NCBI RefSeq assembly: GCF_003367235.1
Contig: NZ_QRGP01000002.1
Location: 449,501 to 513,500, forward strand
DNA length: 64,000 nucleotides
Direction of reading: 5' to 3'
DNA from: Sphingorhabdus pulchriflava
Lineage (GTDB): Bacteria; Pseudomonadota; Alphaproteobacteria; Sphingomonadales; Sphingomonadaceae
Shown here: one piece after another, positions 45,343-53,922 of the stretch
How the letters are laid out: the number at the start of each line of letters is the position of its first letter
How positions within the stretch are numbered: position 1 is the first letter of the stretch
Notes under the pieces: generated by a model
What the model was told of the DNA's origin: nothing
Database searches by the model: none
What the model saw: the letters and a program-made list of their open reading frames with translations, nothing else
Translations under genes and position numbers: made by a program

Positions 45343-46341
45343 CTAGCGCGCCAGTGCCTCTTCCGCCTCGCGCACCAGCTTGGCGATGATGTCGACTACC
45401 GGGCGTTCGACATGCACCATGCCGACCGATTGACCGGCCATCACCGATCCATATTCGACATCGCCGTCGATCACCGCACGGCGCAGCGCACCTGCCCAAT
45501 AGGTTTCGATCTCGAGCTGGGCCGCTTCCATATCGATCTCGCCTCGGTCCAGTTTGCCGGCGACCTCGATTTGCTTCTTGGTGAACTCCTCGGTGCCCTT
45601 GTTCTTCAGGGCGCGGACGGGGATCACCGGTAGACGCGGGTCGATCTGTACGCTGGCCACCGCGTCGCGGGCATTGGCGCGCAGGAAAGCCTGTTTGAAA
45701 TTGGGATGGGCGATGCTTTCATGCGCACAGACGAAACGCGTGCCGAGCTGCACACCTGCCGCGCCCATTTCAAGGTAACTGGCCACCAACCCGCCGCGCC
45801 CTATCCCGCCTGCGACGAAGATGGGCAACTGCTCACCCAGTTCGGGCAGGATTTCCTGTGCCAATACGCTGGTCGAAACCGGGCCGATATGCCCGCCAGC
45901 CTCGCTGCCTTCGATAATCAATGCATCGACACCCGAACGGGCAAATTTCTTTGCAAGCGTCAGCGCTGGGGCAAAGCAAAGCACCTTAGCGCCTGATTCC
46001 TTGATCGCCTCGATGCTACCTTTTGGCGGCAACCCGCCTGCGAGCACGATATGGCTGACCTGATGTTTGGTGCACACTGCGATAAGTTCCATGATCTGCG
46101 GGTGCATGGTGATCAGGTTTACGCCAAAGGGTTTGCTGGTCAGCGCCTTGGTCGCGGCAATCTCTGCATCAAGCAATTCGGGCGTCATCGCGCCGCATGC
46201 AATCACCCCAAAGCCGCCCGCATTCGAGATAGCAGAAACCAGATTGCGCTCGGACACCCACGACATAGCGCCGCACATTATGGCGACGTCGCAGCCCAGA
46301 AATTCGGCGCCGCGTTTCATGAGGTGAGCGAGTTTGGACAT
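45343..46341 (-). CDS. Nitronate monooxygenase / NAD(P)H-dependent flavin oxidoreductase
   Basis: A 332-residue FMN-dependent TIM-barrel enzyme of the 2-nitropropane dioxygenase family. It has CDVAIMCGAMSWVS at the start, SNAGGFGVIA, IIEGSEAGGHIG with the catalytic-type His, FVAGGIGRGGLVA, and MGAAGVQLGTRFVCAHES. Members oxidise nitronates or reduce quinones and enoyl substrates. The start at 46341 excludes nine residues lying in the repeat region upstream. The gene begins just beside the left repeat of the GxxExxY cassette. Confidence 0.92.
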   Translation of the reverse strand: MSKLAHLMKRGAEFLGCDVAIMCGAMSWVSERNLVSAISNAGGFGVIACGAMTPELLDAEIAATKALTSKPFGVNLITMHPQIMELIAVCTKHQVSHIVLAGGLPPKGSIEAIKESGAKVLCFAPALTLAKKFARSGVDALIIEGSEAGGHIGPVSTSVLAQEILPELGEQLPIFVAGGIGRGGLVASYLEMGAAGVQLGTRFVCAHESIAHPNFKQAFLRANARDAVASVQIDPRLPVIPVRALKNKGTEEFTKKQIEVAGKLDRGEIDMEAAQLEIETYWAGALRRAVIDGDVEYGSVMAGQSVGMVHVERPVVDIIAKLVREAEEALAR

Positions 46342-46365
46342 AAACACCTGTTTCAAAATGGTTTG

Positions 46366-46382
46366 CACGCAGAGGCGCAGAG
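46366..46382 (+). repeat. Terminal inverted repeat, left, of GxxExxY cassette
   Basis: CACGCAGAGGCGCAGAG is repeated in perfect inversion at 46801-46817. Both copies extend imperfectly with further CGCAGAG units (to about 46390 here). Together they enclose only the GxxExxY gene. Confidence 0.8.
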
Positions 46383-46395
46383 GACGCAGAGAGAG

Positions 46396-46782
46396 TTATC
46401 TGTCGTGATTGTTCACTACGCGCTTTATGCCTTCTTTCAGGGTCTCGCACCCGAAATTTATCAGTAGCCCGACTGGTAGGTTCATGAGGCGCAAATAAGT
46501 CAGTAACTGCTTCGAATGAACGGGTTGCATCCGCTCAACTGATTTCAATTCGACGACCAAACTCTGGTCGACCAGCAAGTCCACTTTAAATGCTGCCGGA
46601 AATTCAAGGTCTTCAAAGGAAAAGCCCAAGGGCTTTTCAGTTTCAACGGCGTAACCAAGGCGCGTCAGCTTTTTCGCCAATATGGCTTGGTAGACCGATT
46701 CAAGCAAACCCGGCCCAATTTCACGATGGATGGCCATGGCTACACCGATAACATCGCTGCTAATTTCATCGATCGGTTTCAT
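46396..46782 (-). CDS. GxxExxY family protein, PD-(D/E)XK-like
   Basis: A 128-residue protein with the defining GLLESVY at residues 25-31 preceded by MAIHREIG. A nuclease-like D...ExK arrangement follows (FKVDLLVDQSLVVELKSV), then KQLLTYLRLMNLPVGLLINF. The family is widespread and often found in repeats; its activity is not established but the fold is predicted to be PD-(D/E)XK. Here the gene is enclosed by inverted repeats of the CACGCAGAGGCGCAGAG type and nothing else, between nitronate monooxygenase and lysC. Confidence 0.9.
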   Translation of the reverse strand: MKPIDEISSDVIGVAMAIHREIGPGLLESVYQAILAKKLTRLGYAVETEKPLGFSFEDLEFPAAFKVDLLVDQSLVVELKSVERMQPVHSKQLLTYLRLMNLPVGLLINFGCETLKEGIKRVVNNHDR

Positions 46783-46800
46783 GCAAACCGTCTCTGCGCT

Positions 46801-46817
46801 CTCTGCGCCTCTGCGTG
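46801..46817 (-). repeat. Terminal inverted repeat, right, of GxxExxY cassette
   Basis: CTCTGCGCCTCTGCGTG is the exact reverse complement of the left repeat at 46366. The start codon of the GxxExxY gene lies 19 bases inside it, and the lysC stop 11 bases beyond it. Confidence 0.8.
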
Positions 46818-46827
46818 AACTAAAAAC

Positions 46828-48084
46828 TCACTCCCCATCCAACCCATAAGCGGTATGGAGAACACGCACCGCCAGTTCGGTCTCATCCTCATCAATCAGC
46901 ACCGAAACCTTGATCTCCGACGTCGAGATCGCCTGAATGTTGATCTTGCGGTCGGCGAGTGCAGTGAACATTGTCGAGGCGACACCTGCATGGCTCTTCA
47001 TGCCGACGCCGACGACTGAAATCTTGGCAACCTTGGTGTCGGGGATCAGGCGGTTATAGCCGATGGCTTCGCGCTGGTTCTGCAGCACGTCGGTGGCGCG
47101 GGCAAGGTCGGCCTGTGGCACGGTGAAGGTCACGTCGGTCTCGCCTTTATCGCGGCCGACATTCTGGATGATCATGTCGACATTGATGTTTGATTCCGCC
47201 AGCGGCGCGAAGATGTGGCTCACTGCGCCGGGGCGGTCTGGCACGCGGGTCAGGGTGATCTTCGCTTCATTCTTGTCGGCGGCGATGCCGGTGATCAGCT
47301 GGCGTTCCACTTGGGCATTCTCCAGTTCTTCGTCGGTCACGATCATCGTGCCGGGGATGGTATCTGCGCTGGGGGCGTTTTCGTCGATGAAGGAGCTGAG
47401 CACCTGAACGCGCACGCCTTCCTTCATGGCAAGCCCGACCGAGCGGGTCTGCAACACCTTTGAGCCGACCGAGGCCAGCTCTAGCATTTCCTCGTAGGTG
47501 ACTGCCTTCAGCTTGCGCGCCCGGCTTACGATGCGCGGGTCGGTGGTGTAAACACCGTCGACGTCGGTATAGATGTCGCAGCGGTCGGCCTTGATTGCGG
47601 CGGCAACCGCGACCGCCGACGTATCCGAGCCGCCACGGCCTAGCGTGGTTATGCGGTTGTCGTCGGTCAGCCCCTGGAAACCGGGGATAACGGCAATAGT
47701 ACCTTCGGCCATTGAAGCGAGCAGGGCTTCGCTGTCGATAGTGCCGATGCGCGCCTTGGCATGGGCATCGTCGGTGTGGATCGGCAATTGCCAACCAAGC
47801 CAGCTGCGCGCCTTACAGCCCAGGGCCTGCAGGGTGATCGCGAGAAGACCTGACGTAACCTGTTCGCCCGATGCGACGACCACGTCATATTCGGCCGGAT
47901 CGTAAAGGGGGTTGGCTTCGCGGCAAAAGCCGACAAGCCGGTCGGTTTCGCCCGACATGGCAGAGACGACCACGGCGACTTCGTCACCCTTTTCGGCTTG
48001 GCGCTTCACAATCTGCGCCACGCGGCGAATCCGCTCGGTCCCCGCCATCGAGGTGCCGCCAAATTTCATGACTATCCGGGCCAT
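46828..48084 (-). CDS. lysC: Aspartate kinase
   Basis: A 418-residue enzyme catalysing the first step of lysine, methionine and threonine synthesis. It has MKFGGTSMAGTERIRRVA, the catalytic FQGLTDDNRITTLGRGGSDTSA and DIYTDVDGVYTTDPRI. Two ACT domains follow at the C-terminus (ITLTRVPDRPGAVSHIF and ISVVGVGMKSHAGVASTMF) for feedback by lysine/threonine. The ATG at 48084 agrees with the family start (MARIVMKFGG). The ubiG gene is divergent upstream. Confidence 0.97.
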   Translation of the reverse strand: MARIVMKFGGTSMAGTERIRRVAQIVKRQAEKGDEVAVVVSAMSGETDRLVGFCREANPLYDPAEYDVVVASGEQVTSGLLAITLQALGCKARSWLGWQLPIHTDDAHAKARIGTIDSEALLASMAEGTIAVIPGFQGLTDDNRITTLGRGGSDTSAVAVAAAIKADRCDIYTDVDGVYTTDPRIVSRARKLKAVTYEEMLELASVGSKVLQTRSVGLAMKEGVRVQVLSSFIDENAPSADTIPGTMIVTDEELENAQVERQLITGIAADKNEAKITLTRVPDRPGAVSHIFAPLAESNINVDMIIQNVGRDKGETDVTFTVPQADLARATDVLQNQREAIGYNRLIPDTKVAKISVVGVGMKSHAGVASTMFTALADRKINIQAISTSEIKVSVLIDEDETELAVRVLHTAYGLDGE

Positions 48085-48140
48085 AGGAACCTTGCGTGAA
48101 AGGGCTATATTACAAACAGCGGCGCTGATAGGGACAGGAT

Positions 48141-48896
48141 ATGACAAAGGCAAGCCAAGCTGCGAACAGAAAAACTACCATAGACCCAAATGAAGCCGCG
48201 CATTTCGGCGCGCTGGCGGCGGACTGGTGGGACCCGAAAGGTTCGAGCGCGATGCTGCACAAGCTCAATCCGGTGCGGCTGGGCTTCATCCGTCGGCAGA
48301 TCGACCTGCATTTCGGCAGCGACGAAACTGCGATGAAGCCGCTAGCTGGGAGGGCTGCGCTTGATGCCGGCTGTGGGGCGGGGTTGCTGTGTGAGCCGTT
48401 GGCGCGTCTCGGTGCATCGGTTACAGGGGTTGATGCAGCTGCGGAGAATATCGCGGCAGCAAAGGCGCATGCGGCGCAATCGGGTTTATCGATAGATTAT
48501 CGCGCGGGTGAGCTGTCAGCGCAGCGGTTGGGCCAATTCGATGTTGTGACATCGATGGAGGTGATCGAGCATGTCACCGATCCGGCAACTTTTGTGGGCG
48601 AACTGGCTGCGCGATTGAAGCCCGACGGGCTGATGATCCTTTCAACGCCGAACCGGACGGCTGCCTCCAAGCTGTTCCTGATCGAAGCCGCCGAGCGGTT
48701 GGGGCAGGTGCCGCGTGGGACACATGACTGGGACAAGTTCCTGACGCCCGAAGAAGTAACGGCGTTGCTGGCCGATGCGGGGCTAGAGGTTATTGCGATG
48801 GAGGGCATTGCCTTTTCACCGCTGTCCGGCTTGCACCTTAGTTCCAACAAGGCGCTCAACTATATTTTGGCGGCGCGTCAATCGGGTAGCGTATAA
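48141..48896 (+). CDS. ubiG: Ubiquinone biosynthesis O-methyltransferase
   Basis: A 251-residue SAM-dependent methyltransferase for two O-methylations in ubiquinone synthesis. It has the start FGALAADWWDPKGSSAMLHKLNPVRLGFIR, motif I LDAGCGAGLLCEPLARLGA, the GVDAAAENI acidic loop and motif VTSMEVIEHV. PNRTAASK and the membrane-interaction segment GTHDWDKFLTPEE follow. Its 3' end overlaps the convergent DUF3224 gene by 19 bases. Confidence 0.97.
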   Translation: MTKASQAANRKTTIDPNEAAHFGALAADWWDPKGSSAMLHKLNPVRLGFIRRQIDLHFGSDETAMKPLAGRAALDAGCGAGLLCEPLARLGASVTGVDAAAENIAAAKAHAAQSGLSIDYRAGELSAQRLGQFDVVTSMEVIEHVTDPATFVGELAARLKPDGLMILSTPNRTAASKLFLIEAAERLGQVPRGTHDWDKFLTPEEVTALLADAGLEVIAMEGIAFSPLSGLHLSSNKALNYILAARQSGSV

Positions 48897-49336
48897 TCCA
48901 TCGTGTAGAAATGCTTGCCGTCGTGGATGTCGATATCGAGATTTCCGGCGATGCCTTTCAACTCATCGGTGCCTGAATCGGGCACGATAATCACCGATAA
49001 GACCTGTCCACTGGCAGACATGGTCCCGCGATGCGCCAGAATGAAACTGCCCTTTCTTCCCTTTAGTGCGCCGGTGACGGTTTCGAGCGCAACATAAACG
49101 CGCGCGCCATTGGCTTCATTGCCGCCCGCCATCATCTGGCCAACACTGGTCGCCTCCAGATCGCCGTGAAACTGCTTGTCGATGGACATGCGCATCAAGC
49201 CCTCGTCGGCCGCCGAAACGGGTTTCAGAGTGACTTCAAAATCACCAGCCGCATGAAACATAAAAGGCTCCTTGATCGATTCCGCTGGGGCAGCTGTACC
49301 CAGCATTAAGCCAACGGCGGCGAACAGCGCTTTCAT
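48878..49336 (-). CDS. DUF3224 domain protein, coupled to dnaB
   Basis: A 152-residue protein with a signal-like N-terminus (MKALFAAVGLMLGTAAPAES) and the DUF3224 pattern: FHAAGDFEVTLKP, GDLEATSVGQMM, VYVALETVTGALKGRKGSFILAHRG, VIIVPDSGTDELKGIAGNLDI and HFYTMDY. The family is lipocalin-like (allene oxide cyclase-like fold); function unknown. Its ATG overlaps the dnaB stop in an ATGA, so it is translated from the dnaB transcript. Confidence 0.85.
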   Translation of the reverse strand: MKALFAAVGLMLGTAAPAESIKEPFMFHAAGDFEVTLKPVSAADEGLMRMSIDKQFHGDLEATSVGQMMAGGNEANGARVYVALETVTGALKGRKGSFILAHRGTMSASGQVLSVIIVPDSGTDELKGIAGNLDIDIHDGKHFYTMDYTLPD

Positions 49337-50838
49337 TCATACCCCTGATCAGCATAGCTGTCGTCGGCCAGGTCACTGAACCGCGTGATCTTGGCCTCAA
49401 ACTTCATCCGGACCTTGCCGGTCGAACCATGGCGCTGTTTGGCGACGATCAGTTCAGCGGTGCCGAAGACACGTTCCATTTCCTGCCGCCACTTTTCATA
49501 TTCCTCGGTAGCCTTCACATCGCCGTCGCTGCCATGCTTGGGTTCGCGCGCGGCGACATAATAATCCTCGCGGAAGACGAACCAGACCATGTCGGCGTCC
49601 TGCTCGATCGATCCCGATTCACGCAGATCCGACAGTTGTGGTCGCTTGTCTTCGCGCTGCTCGACAGCACGACTGAGCTGAGAAAGCGCGATTACCGGCA
49701 CTTGCAATTCCTTCGCCAGCGTCTTCAGTCCACGCGAGATTTCGGAGATTTCGTTGACGCGGTTGTCGCTGCTGCGCGATGAACCCTGCAACAGCTGCAG
49801 ATAGTCGACAACAATCAGGCCGATGCCGTGCTTGCGTTGCAAACGTCGCGCGCGCGTGCGCATCGCAGCGATAGTGAGCGCCGGTGTGTCGTCGATATAC
49901 AGTGGCAGCTCCTGCAGCTCCCGGCTGGCGCGAGAGAGTTCGCGGAAATCGTCGCGGCTGATCTTGCCCATGCGCAACGCTTCGGAACTGATCCCCGATT
50001 GCTCGGCCAAGATACGTGTCGCGAGCTGGTCCGCAGACATTTCGAGGCTGAAAAAGGCGGTCTTGGCACCGACGCTCTTCTCCTCAGGGATGCCATCCTC
50101 GCGATCGCGGATCCAGCGCTGCGCCGCATTGAAAGCGATGTTGGTCGCAAGCGAGGTCTTGCCCATGCCGGGGCGTCCAGCGAGAATGATAAGGTCCGAA
50201 TTATGCAGGCCGCCGCACTTTGAATTGATGCTGTCGAGGCCGGTCGTCACACCCGACAGGTGGCCGCCGCTGTTCAACGCCTTTTCGACATTCTTGATCG
50301 CCTCGGTCGACGCCGCGAGGAAGCTCTTCATGCTTCCGGTGTCGCCCTCCCCCTCGGCAACCTTGTAGAGCTGCGCCTCGGCCTGCTCGATCTGCGCCTT
50401 AGGGTCGACGATGTCGCTGGTATCAAGCGCACCTTCCACCAGCCCGCGCCCGACGCTGACAAGCTCGCGCAAAAGCGCCAGATCGTAAATCTGTTGCGCG
50501 AAATCGCGGGCACCGATCAGGCCCGAACCATCGGCGGTGAGTTTGACCAGATAGCCGGGGCCACCCAGCTCTTTCATCGCCTCGTCGCTTTCAAACAGCG
50601 GTTTCAGCGTCACAGGCGTGACAAGCATATTGCGGTCGATCAAACGTAAAATCTGGTCGAAAATCCGCCCGTGCAGCGGTTCAAAGAAATGTTCGGGGCG
50701 CAGCTTGATACTGACATCTTCCAATATGCGGTTGTCGATCAGCAGCGCGCCCAGGAACGCGGCCTCTGCCTCGACATTGCGCGGCAAACGCTGTTCCTCT
50801 CCATCATTGGAGGCTGCTAGTCGGATTGGTTCGGCCAT
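49333..50838 (-). CDS. dnaB: Replicative DNA helicase DnaB
   Basis: A 501-residue hexameric helicase. The N-terminal DnaB_N domain has NVEAEAAFLGALLIDN and LRPEHFFEPLHGRIF. The RecA-like domain has Walker A AGRPGMGKTSLA, FFSLEMSADQLATRIL, VVDYLQLLQG, the SQLSRAVEQREDKRP loop and DLRESGSIEQDADMV. It unwinds DNA at the replication fork. The ATG at 50838 is chosen by alignment with the family start; a longer TTG frame to 50904 exists. Confidence 0.97.
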   Translation of the reverse strand: MAEPIRLAASNDGEEQRLPRNVEAEAAFLGALLIDNRILEDVSIKLRPEHFFEPLHGRIFDQILRLIDRNMLVTPVTLKPLFESDEAMKELGGPGYLVKLTADGSGLIGARDFAQQIYDLALLRELVSVGRGLVEGALDTSDIVDPKAQIEQAEAQLYKVAEGEGDTGSMKSFLAASTEAIKNVEKALNSGGHLSGVTTGLDSINSKCGGLHNSDLIILAGRPGMGKTSLATNIAFNAAQRWIRDREDGIPEEKSVGAKTAFFSLEMSADQLATRILAEQSGISSEALRMGKISRDDFRELSRASRELQELPLYIDDTPALTIAAMRTRARRLQRKHGIGLIVVDYLQLLQGSSRSSDNRVNEISEISRGLKTLAKELQVPVIALSQLSRAVEQREDKRPQLSDLRESGSIEQDADMVWFVFREDYYVAAREPKHGSDGDVKATEEYEKWRQEMERVFGTAELIVAKQRHGSTGKVRMKFEAKITRFSDLADDSYADQGYE

Positions 50839-50960
50839 GGGGATGCTATCGCGCAGGGGCGTTGCATCCGCAATAGCCCAACCGAAATAGAGTCGTTGAA
50901 ACAATTGTGGACAACCACGTCGCCCCTTGCCCGAAAACGCGCATCGGTTAGAGGAAACAA

Positions 50961-51443
50961 ATGTCCGACCCGCGCATCATCTCCGTCGAGCTCGATGAAG
51001 CGACCATCTTGCGTCGCAACGCTGATATCGAGCAGGAACGGCGCGTTGCAATTTTCGATTTGATCGAAGAGAATCATTTCAAGCCGTTGCGTGACATGGG
51101 TGATGGCTATGCTGGGCCTTACCGGCTGAAGCTGAGCGTTACCGAAGGTCGATTGATCTGGGATATAGCGCGCGAAGATGGCACGCCGCACGAAACGCTG
51201 ATCCTCGGCCTCGGCCGATTCCAGCGACCGGTGCGTGAATATTTTGCGATTTGCGATAGCTATTATCAAGCAATCCGCAAGGCGACCGCATCCGAGATCG
51301 AGACCATCGACATGGCGCGTCGCGGGGTGCACAATGGTGCCGCAGAGCTGCTGATGGAACGGCTTGAGGGAAAGATTGAGGTCGATTTTCCGACCGCCCG
51401 GCGATTGTTTACATTGATTTGCGTCCTGCACATCAAGCAATAG
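50961..51443 (+). CDS. UPF0262 family protein
   Basis: A 160-residue protein of UPF0262, known almost only in alphaproteobacteria. It has [66 protein letters not shown] and the [15 protein letters not shown] helix. The function is unknown. It is divergent from dnaB, an unusual and conserved-looking arrangement that may hint at a DNA or cell-cycle role. It is followed 27 bases later by the GH25-like gene. Confidence 0.92.
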   Translation: MSDPRIISVELDEATILRRNADIEQERRVAIFDLIEENHFKPLRDMGDGYAGPYRLKLSVTEGRLIWDIAREDGTPHETLILGLGRFQRPVREYFAICDSYYQAIRKATASEIETIDMARRGVHNGAAELLMERLEGKIEVDFPTARRLFTLICVLHIKQ

Positions 51444-51470
51444 GCCAAAAGTTGTAATTCGGGGATCGGG

Positions 51471-52157
51471 ATGGCCAGCGGGAAATTCAGGCTTTGGCGC
51501 AATGGTGCAATCGTGCTCGCCTTGTTGCTCGGCGCGTTGGTGTTGTGGCGGATGATTGTCGGCTGGGCTCCTTCTCGCGACGAGTATCCGGTGCAGGGCA
51601 TCGTCGCCGACGCCTCGCATGGCGTGCTCGACTGGCCGATGCTTGCCGCGACCGGGGTCGATTTTGCCTATATTGTTGCGACCGACGGTTCCAAGGATCG
51701 CGACCCCCGCTTTGCTGCCAATATGGCCGGTGCACGCGAGGCAGGCGTGCGCTTCGGCCCGCTGCACCGCTATGATCTGTGCCGGTTGGCCAGTGATCAG
51801 GCGACGTTGTTTATCACCACAGTTCCGCGCAGCGACGTCGCCTTGCCAACGGCAGTCGAATTCGGCTTTACCAAGAGCTGTTCCAGCAAACCCGACCGCG
51901 CGCTGGTTCTTTCCGAAGTCGCAACCTTCCTGTCACAGATTGAGGCGCATCTGGGCAAGTCTGCGGTGCTGATGCTGTCGCCGGATTTTGAGGAGCATTA
52001 CAAGCTCAGCTCCGCCATTGACCGCAATGTCTGGCTGGAAAAAACATGGCTTTTGCCCGACTATGCTGCCAAGCCGTGGGTGATGTGGACGGCCAATCCA
52101 AAGCGTGAGATCGAGGGTGTGGACGAGCCGGTGAAATGGGTGGTGGTGCGACCATGA
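51471..52157 (+). CDS. Membrane-anchored GH25-like (lysozyme fold) protein
   Basis: A 228-residue protein with an N-terminal membrane helix (about residues 12-31) followed by a GH25-type barrel. GIVADASHGVLDW corresponds to the family start (GIDVS...IDW) with its Asp, and GVDFAYIVATDGSKDRDPRFAANMAGAREAGVRFGPLHRY to the second block. LPTAVEF aligns with the catalytic DxE region, but the Asp is Ala. The C-terminus WVMWTANPKREIEGVDEPV fits the family end. Muramidase activity is therefore uncertain. It overlaps cdd by 4 bases. Confidence 0.7.
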   Translation: MASGKFRLWRNGAIVLALLLGALVLWRMIVGWAPSRDEYPVQGIVADASHGVLDWPMLAATGVDFAYIVATDGSKDRDPRFAANMAGAREAGVRFGPLHRYDLCRLASDQATLFITTVPRSDVALPTAVEFGFTKSCSSKPDRALVLSEVATFLSQIEAHLGKSAVLMLSPDFEEHYKLSSAIDRNVWLEKTWLLPDYAAKPWVMWTANPKREIEGVDEPVKWVVVRP

Positions 52158-52594
52158 GCGATAGCAAGTCAAAATTGGTGGCAGCAGCTATTGAAGCAGC
52201 CCGTAATGCCTATGCGCCTTATTCAAATTTCCATGTTGGCGCTGCATTGCTGCTCGATACGGGTGACATAGTAACCGGCGCTAATTTCGAAAATGCGAGC
52301 TATGGCATGACCTTATGTGCGGAGACTGTCGCCATAGCCAAGGCTAACAGCGACGGGCAGATGCGGCGGATTGTGGCGATTGCAGTCGCCGGTGGCCCAC
52401 GAGCGGCGGATGGTAGTGCGCAGATTGGCGCTGACGCGATCACACCCTGTGGCCGCTGTCGTCAGGTGATCAAGGAAGTCGCGGACGAGGTCGCCATCGA
52501 CCTGCCGGTATATTGTGCGCATGCGGGCGGCCACGACACCCATTTGCTGTCGGAATTGCTGCCTTTTGGTTTCGGCCCCGCAAGCCTGAAATAA
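52154..52594 (+). CDS. cdd: Cytidine deaminase
   Basis: A 146-residue zinc enzyme that deaminates cytidine and deoxycytidine in pyrimidine salvage. It has AYAPYSNFHVGAALLLDTG, the CAE motif in LCAETVAIAKA and the PCGRCRQVI zinc block. The ATG overlaps the GH25-like stop (ATGA). It is somewhat longer than the usual 130 residues because of a loop after AVAGGPRAADG. dcd follows after a gene on the other strand, so two dCTP/cytidine deaminations lie close together. Confidence 0.95.
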   Translation: MSDSKSKLVAAAIEAARNAYAPYSNFHVGAALLLDTGDIVTGANFENASYGMTLCAETVAIAKANSDGQMRRIVAIAVAGGPRAADGSAQIGADAITPCGRCRQVIKEVADEVAIDLPVYCAHAGGHDTHLLSELLPFGFGPASLK

Positions 52595-52598
52595 CAAC

Positions 52599-53141
52599 TC
52601 AGCGCATCGGTCCAGGGGCATCGCCGCCTTGCGTGTCCTGAACCAGTTCCCAGCAGGCGTCGGTTGGATAGAAAAGCAGATAGCCCGGCTTTCCATAGGC
52701 GCCGGTGCGGTCGTCGCCTTCGCCACCTTCATCCGGACTGCCGTTTTTATAGCCCATGCGGACCCAATCGACACGCGCTCGGCGATCCCCCGCAACGTTG
52801 ATTTCGAGCTCGACATATTCATAGGGCGGCGGCACGCCAGTTGCATTTTTGCGGACTGACTCGGCTGTTACCCAGCTATAATCGAGCATACCCAAAGGGA
52901 AATCGCGATAGGCTGACCCCGCTATGGGTTCCGAAACGCCGTCGCGCACTTGGTAGATCTGGCTGGCGCTATATTTTGCGCGTACCTTGTCGGAACGCAG
53001 AAAAGCTTCGAAAAAGCCTTTGAAGTCATAGGTGTTACATGCCGTCTCGGCCTGCTTTTCCCAGTTCAAAATTTCATCATTCTGTGCCGTTGCCGGAGAG
53101 GTCAGGGCCAGGACTGGCAGAAGCATAAGATATTTGCGCAC
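52599..53141 (-). CDS. Secreted protein of unknown function
   Basis: A 180-residue protein (GTG start) with a signal peptide ending SPATA. The mature part has LNWEKQAETACNTYDFKGFFEAFLRSDKVRAKYSA and ends with a tryptophan-cysteine stretch (YPTDACWELVQ). I recognise no named family; similar proteins occur in sphingomonads, as far as I recall. Two cysteines could bond. It converges on cdd with a 4-base gap. Confidence 0.6.
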   Translation of the reverse strand: MRKYLMLLPVLALTSPATAQNDEILNWEKQAETACNTYDFKGFFEAFLRSDKVRAKYSASQIYQVRDGVSEPIAGSAYRDFPLGMLDYSWVTAESVRKNATGVPPPYEYVELEINVAGDRRARVDWVRMGYKNGSPDEGGEGDDRTGAYGKPGYLLFYPTDACWELVQDTQGGDAPGPMR

Positions 53142-53279
53142 GGTAGTGGATATCCTGTCAAAGCGGATTTTCAGGATTGCCGAACAACCTGACCACTGTC
53201 GAGCGTCGCGATAGCACTAGTGCCTCTTGCGCTCCCCCGCCAAACCGGCAAAAGCGGTTGGAATCATGAGGGAGTGAAA

Positions 53280-53834
53280 ATGGCAATTCTTTCAGACAAG
53301 TGGATCAGGCAACAGGCGCTCGAAAACGGTATGATCGAGCCGTTTGTCGAGGCGCAGCGCCGCGACGGCTGCATCAGCTATGGCCTCTCTTCTTATGGCT
53401 ATGATGCCCGCGTCGCGCCCGAATTCAAGATTTTCACCAATGTCGATTCGAGCGTCGTTGATCCCAAAGAGTTTGACCCAAAGAGCTTTGTCGACCGCGA
53501 AACCGACGTATGCATCATCCCGCCCAACAGTTTCGCCCTTGCCCGCACCGTCGAGTATTTCCGCGTGCCGCGCGATGTGCTCGTCATCTGTTTGGGTAAG
53601 AGCACTTACGCCCGTTGCGGCATCATCGTGAACGTCACCCCGCTCGAGCCGGGCTGGGAAGGGCATGTGACGCTGGAATTTTCAAACACCACCCCGCTGC
53701 CCGCGAAAATCTATGCCAATGAAGGCGCGTGCCAATTCCTGTTCCTGCAGGGCAATGAGCCGTGCGAGACCAGCTATGCTGACCGTGCAGGCAAATATAT
53801 GGGGCAGAAGGGTGTGACTTTACCGCGGCTCTGA
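53280..53834 (+). CDS. dcd: dCTP deaminase
   Basis: A 184-residue enzyme that makes dUTP from dCTP for thymidylate synthesis. It has [11 protein letters not shown], the [10 protein letters not shown] block, the active-site [50 protein letters not shown] region with the catalytic Glu, and [15 protein letters not shown] at the end. The ATG at 53280 follows GAGGGAGTGAAA. An upstream in-frame start would only add a non-conserved piece. Confidence 0.98.
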   Translation: MAILSDKWIRQQALENGMIEPFVEAQRRDGCISYGLSSYGYDARVAPEFKIFTNVDSSVVDPKEFDPKSFVDRETDVCIIPPNSFALARTVEYFRVPRDVLVICLGKSTYARCGIIVNVTPLEPGWEGHVTLEFSNTTPLPAKIYANEGACQFLFLQGNEPCETSYADRAGKYMGQKGVTLPRL

Positions 53835-53871
53835 ATCTGCTGACCTGCGTTTCACTTCCCGCCTTGCTCAA

Positions 53872-53889
53872 TTTAATCGAACGATTAAA
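53872..53889. promoter_or_regulatory. 18-base palindrome upstream of acyl-CoA dehydrogenase
   Basis: TTTAATCG and CGATTAAA are perfect 8-base arms around AA. It lies 33 bases before the acyl-CoA dehydrogenase start. The AATCGAACGATT core resembles sites of TetR-type regulators of fatty-acid and branched-chain acid genes. No regulator gene is adjacent, so it would be controlled from elsewhere. Confidence 0.5.
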
Positions 53890-53922
53890 CATGAGTTAAA
53901 TGCTCACGCAGGAGAGGCCCAG

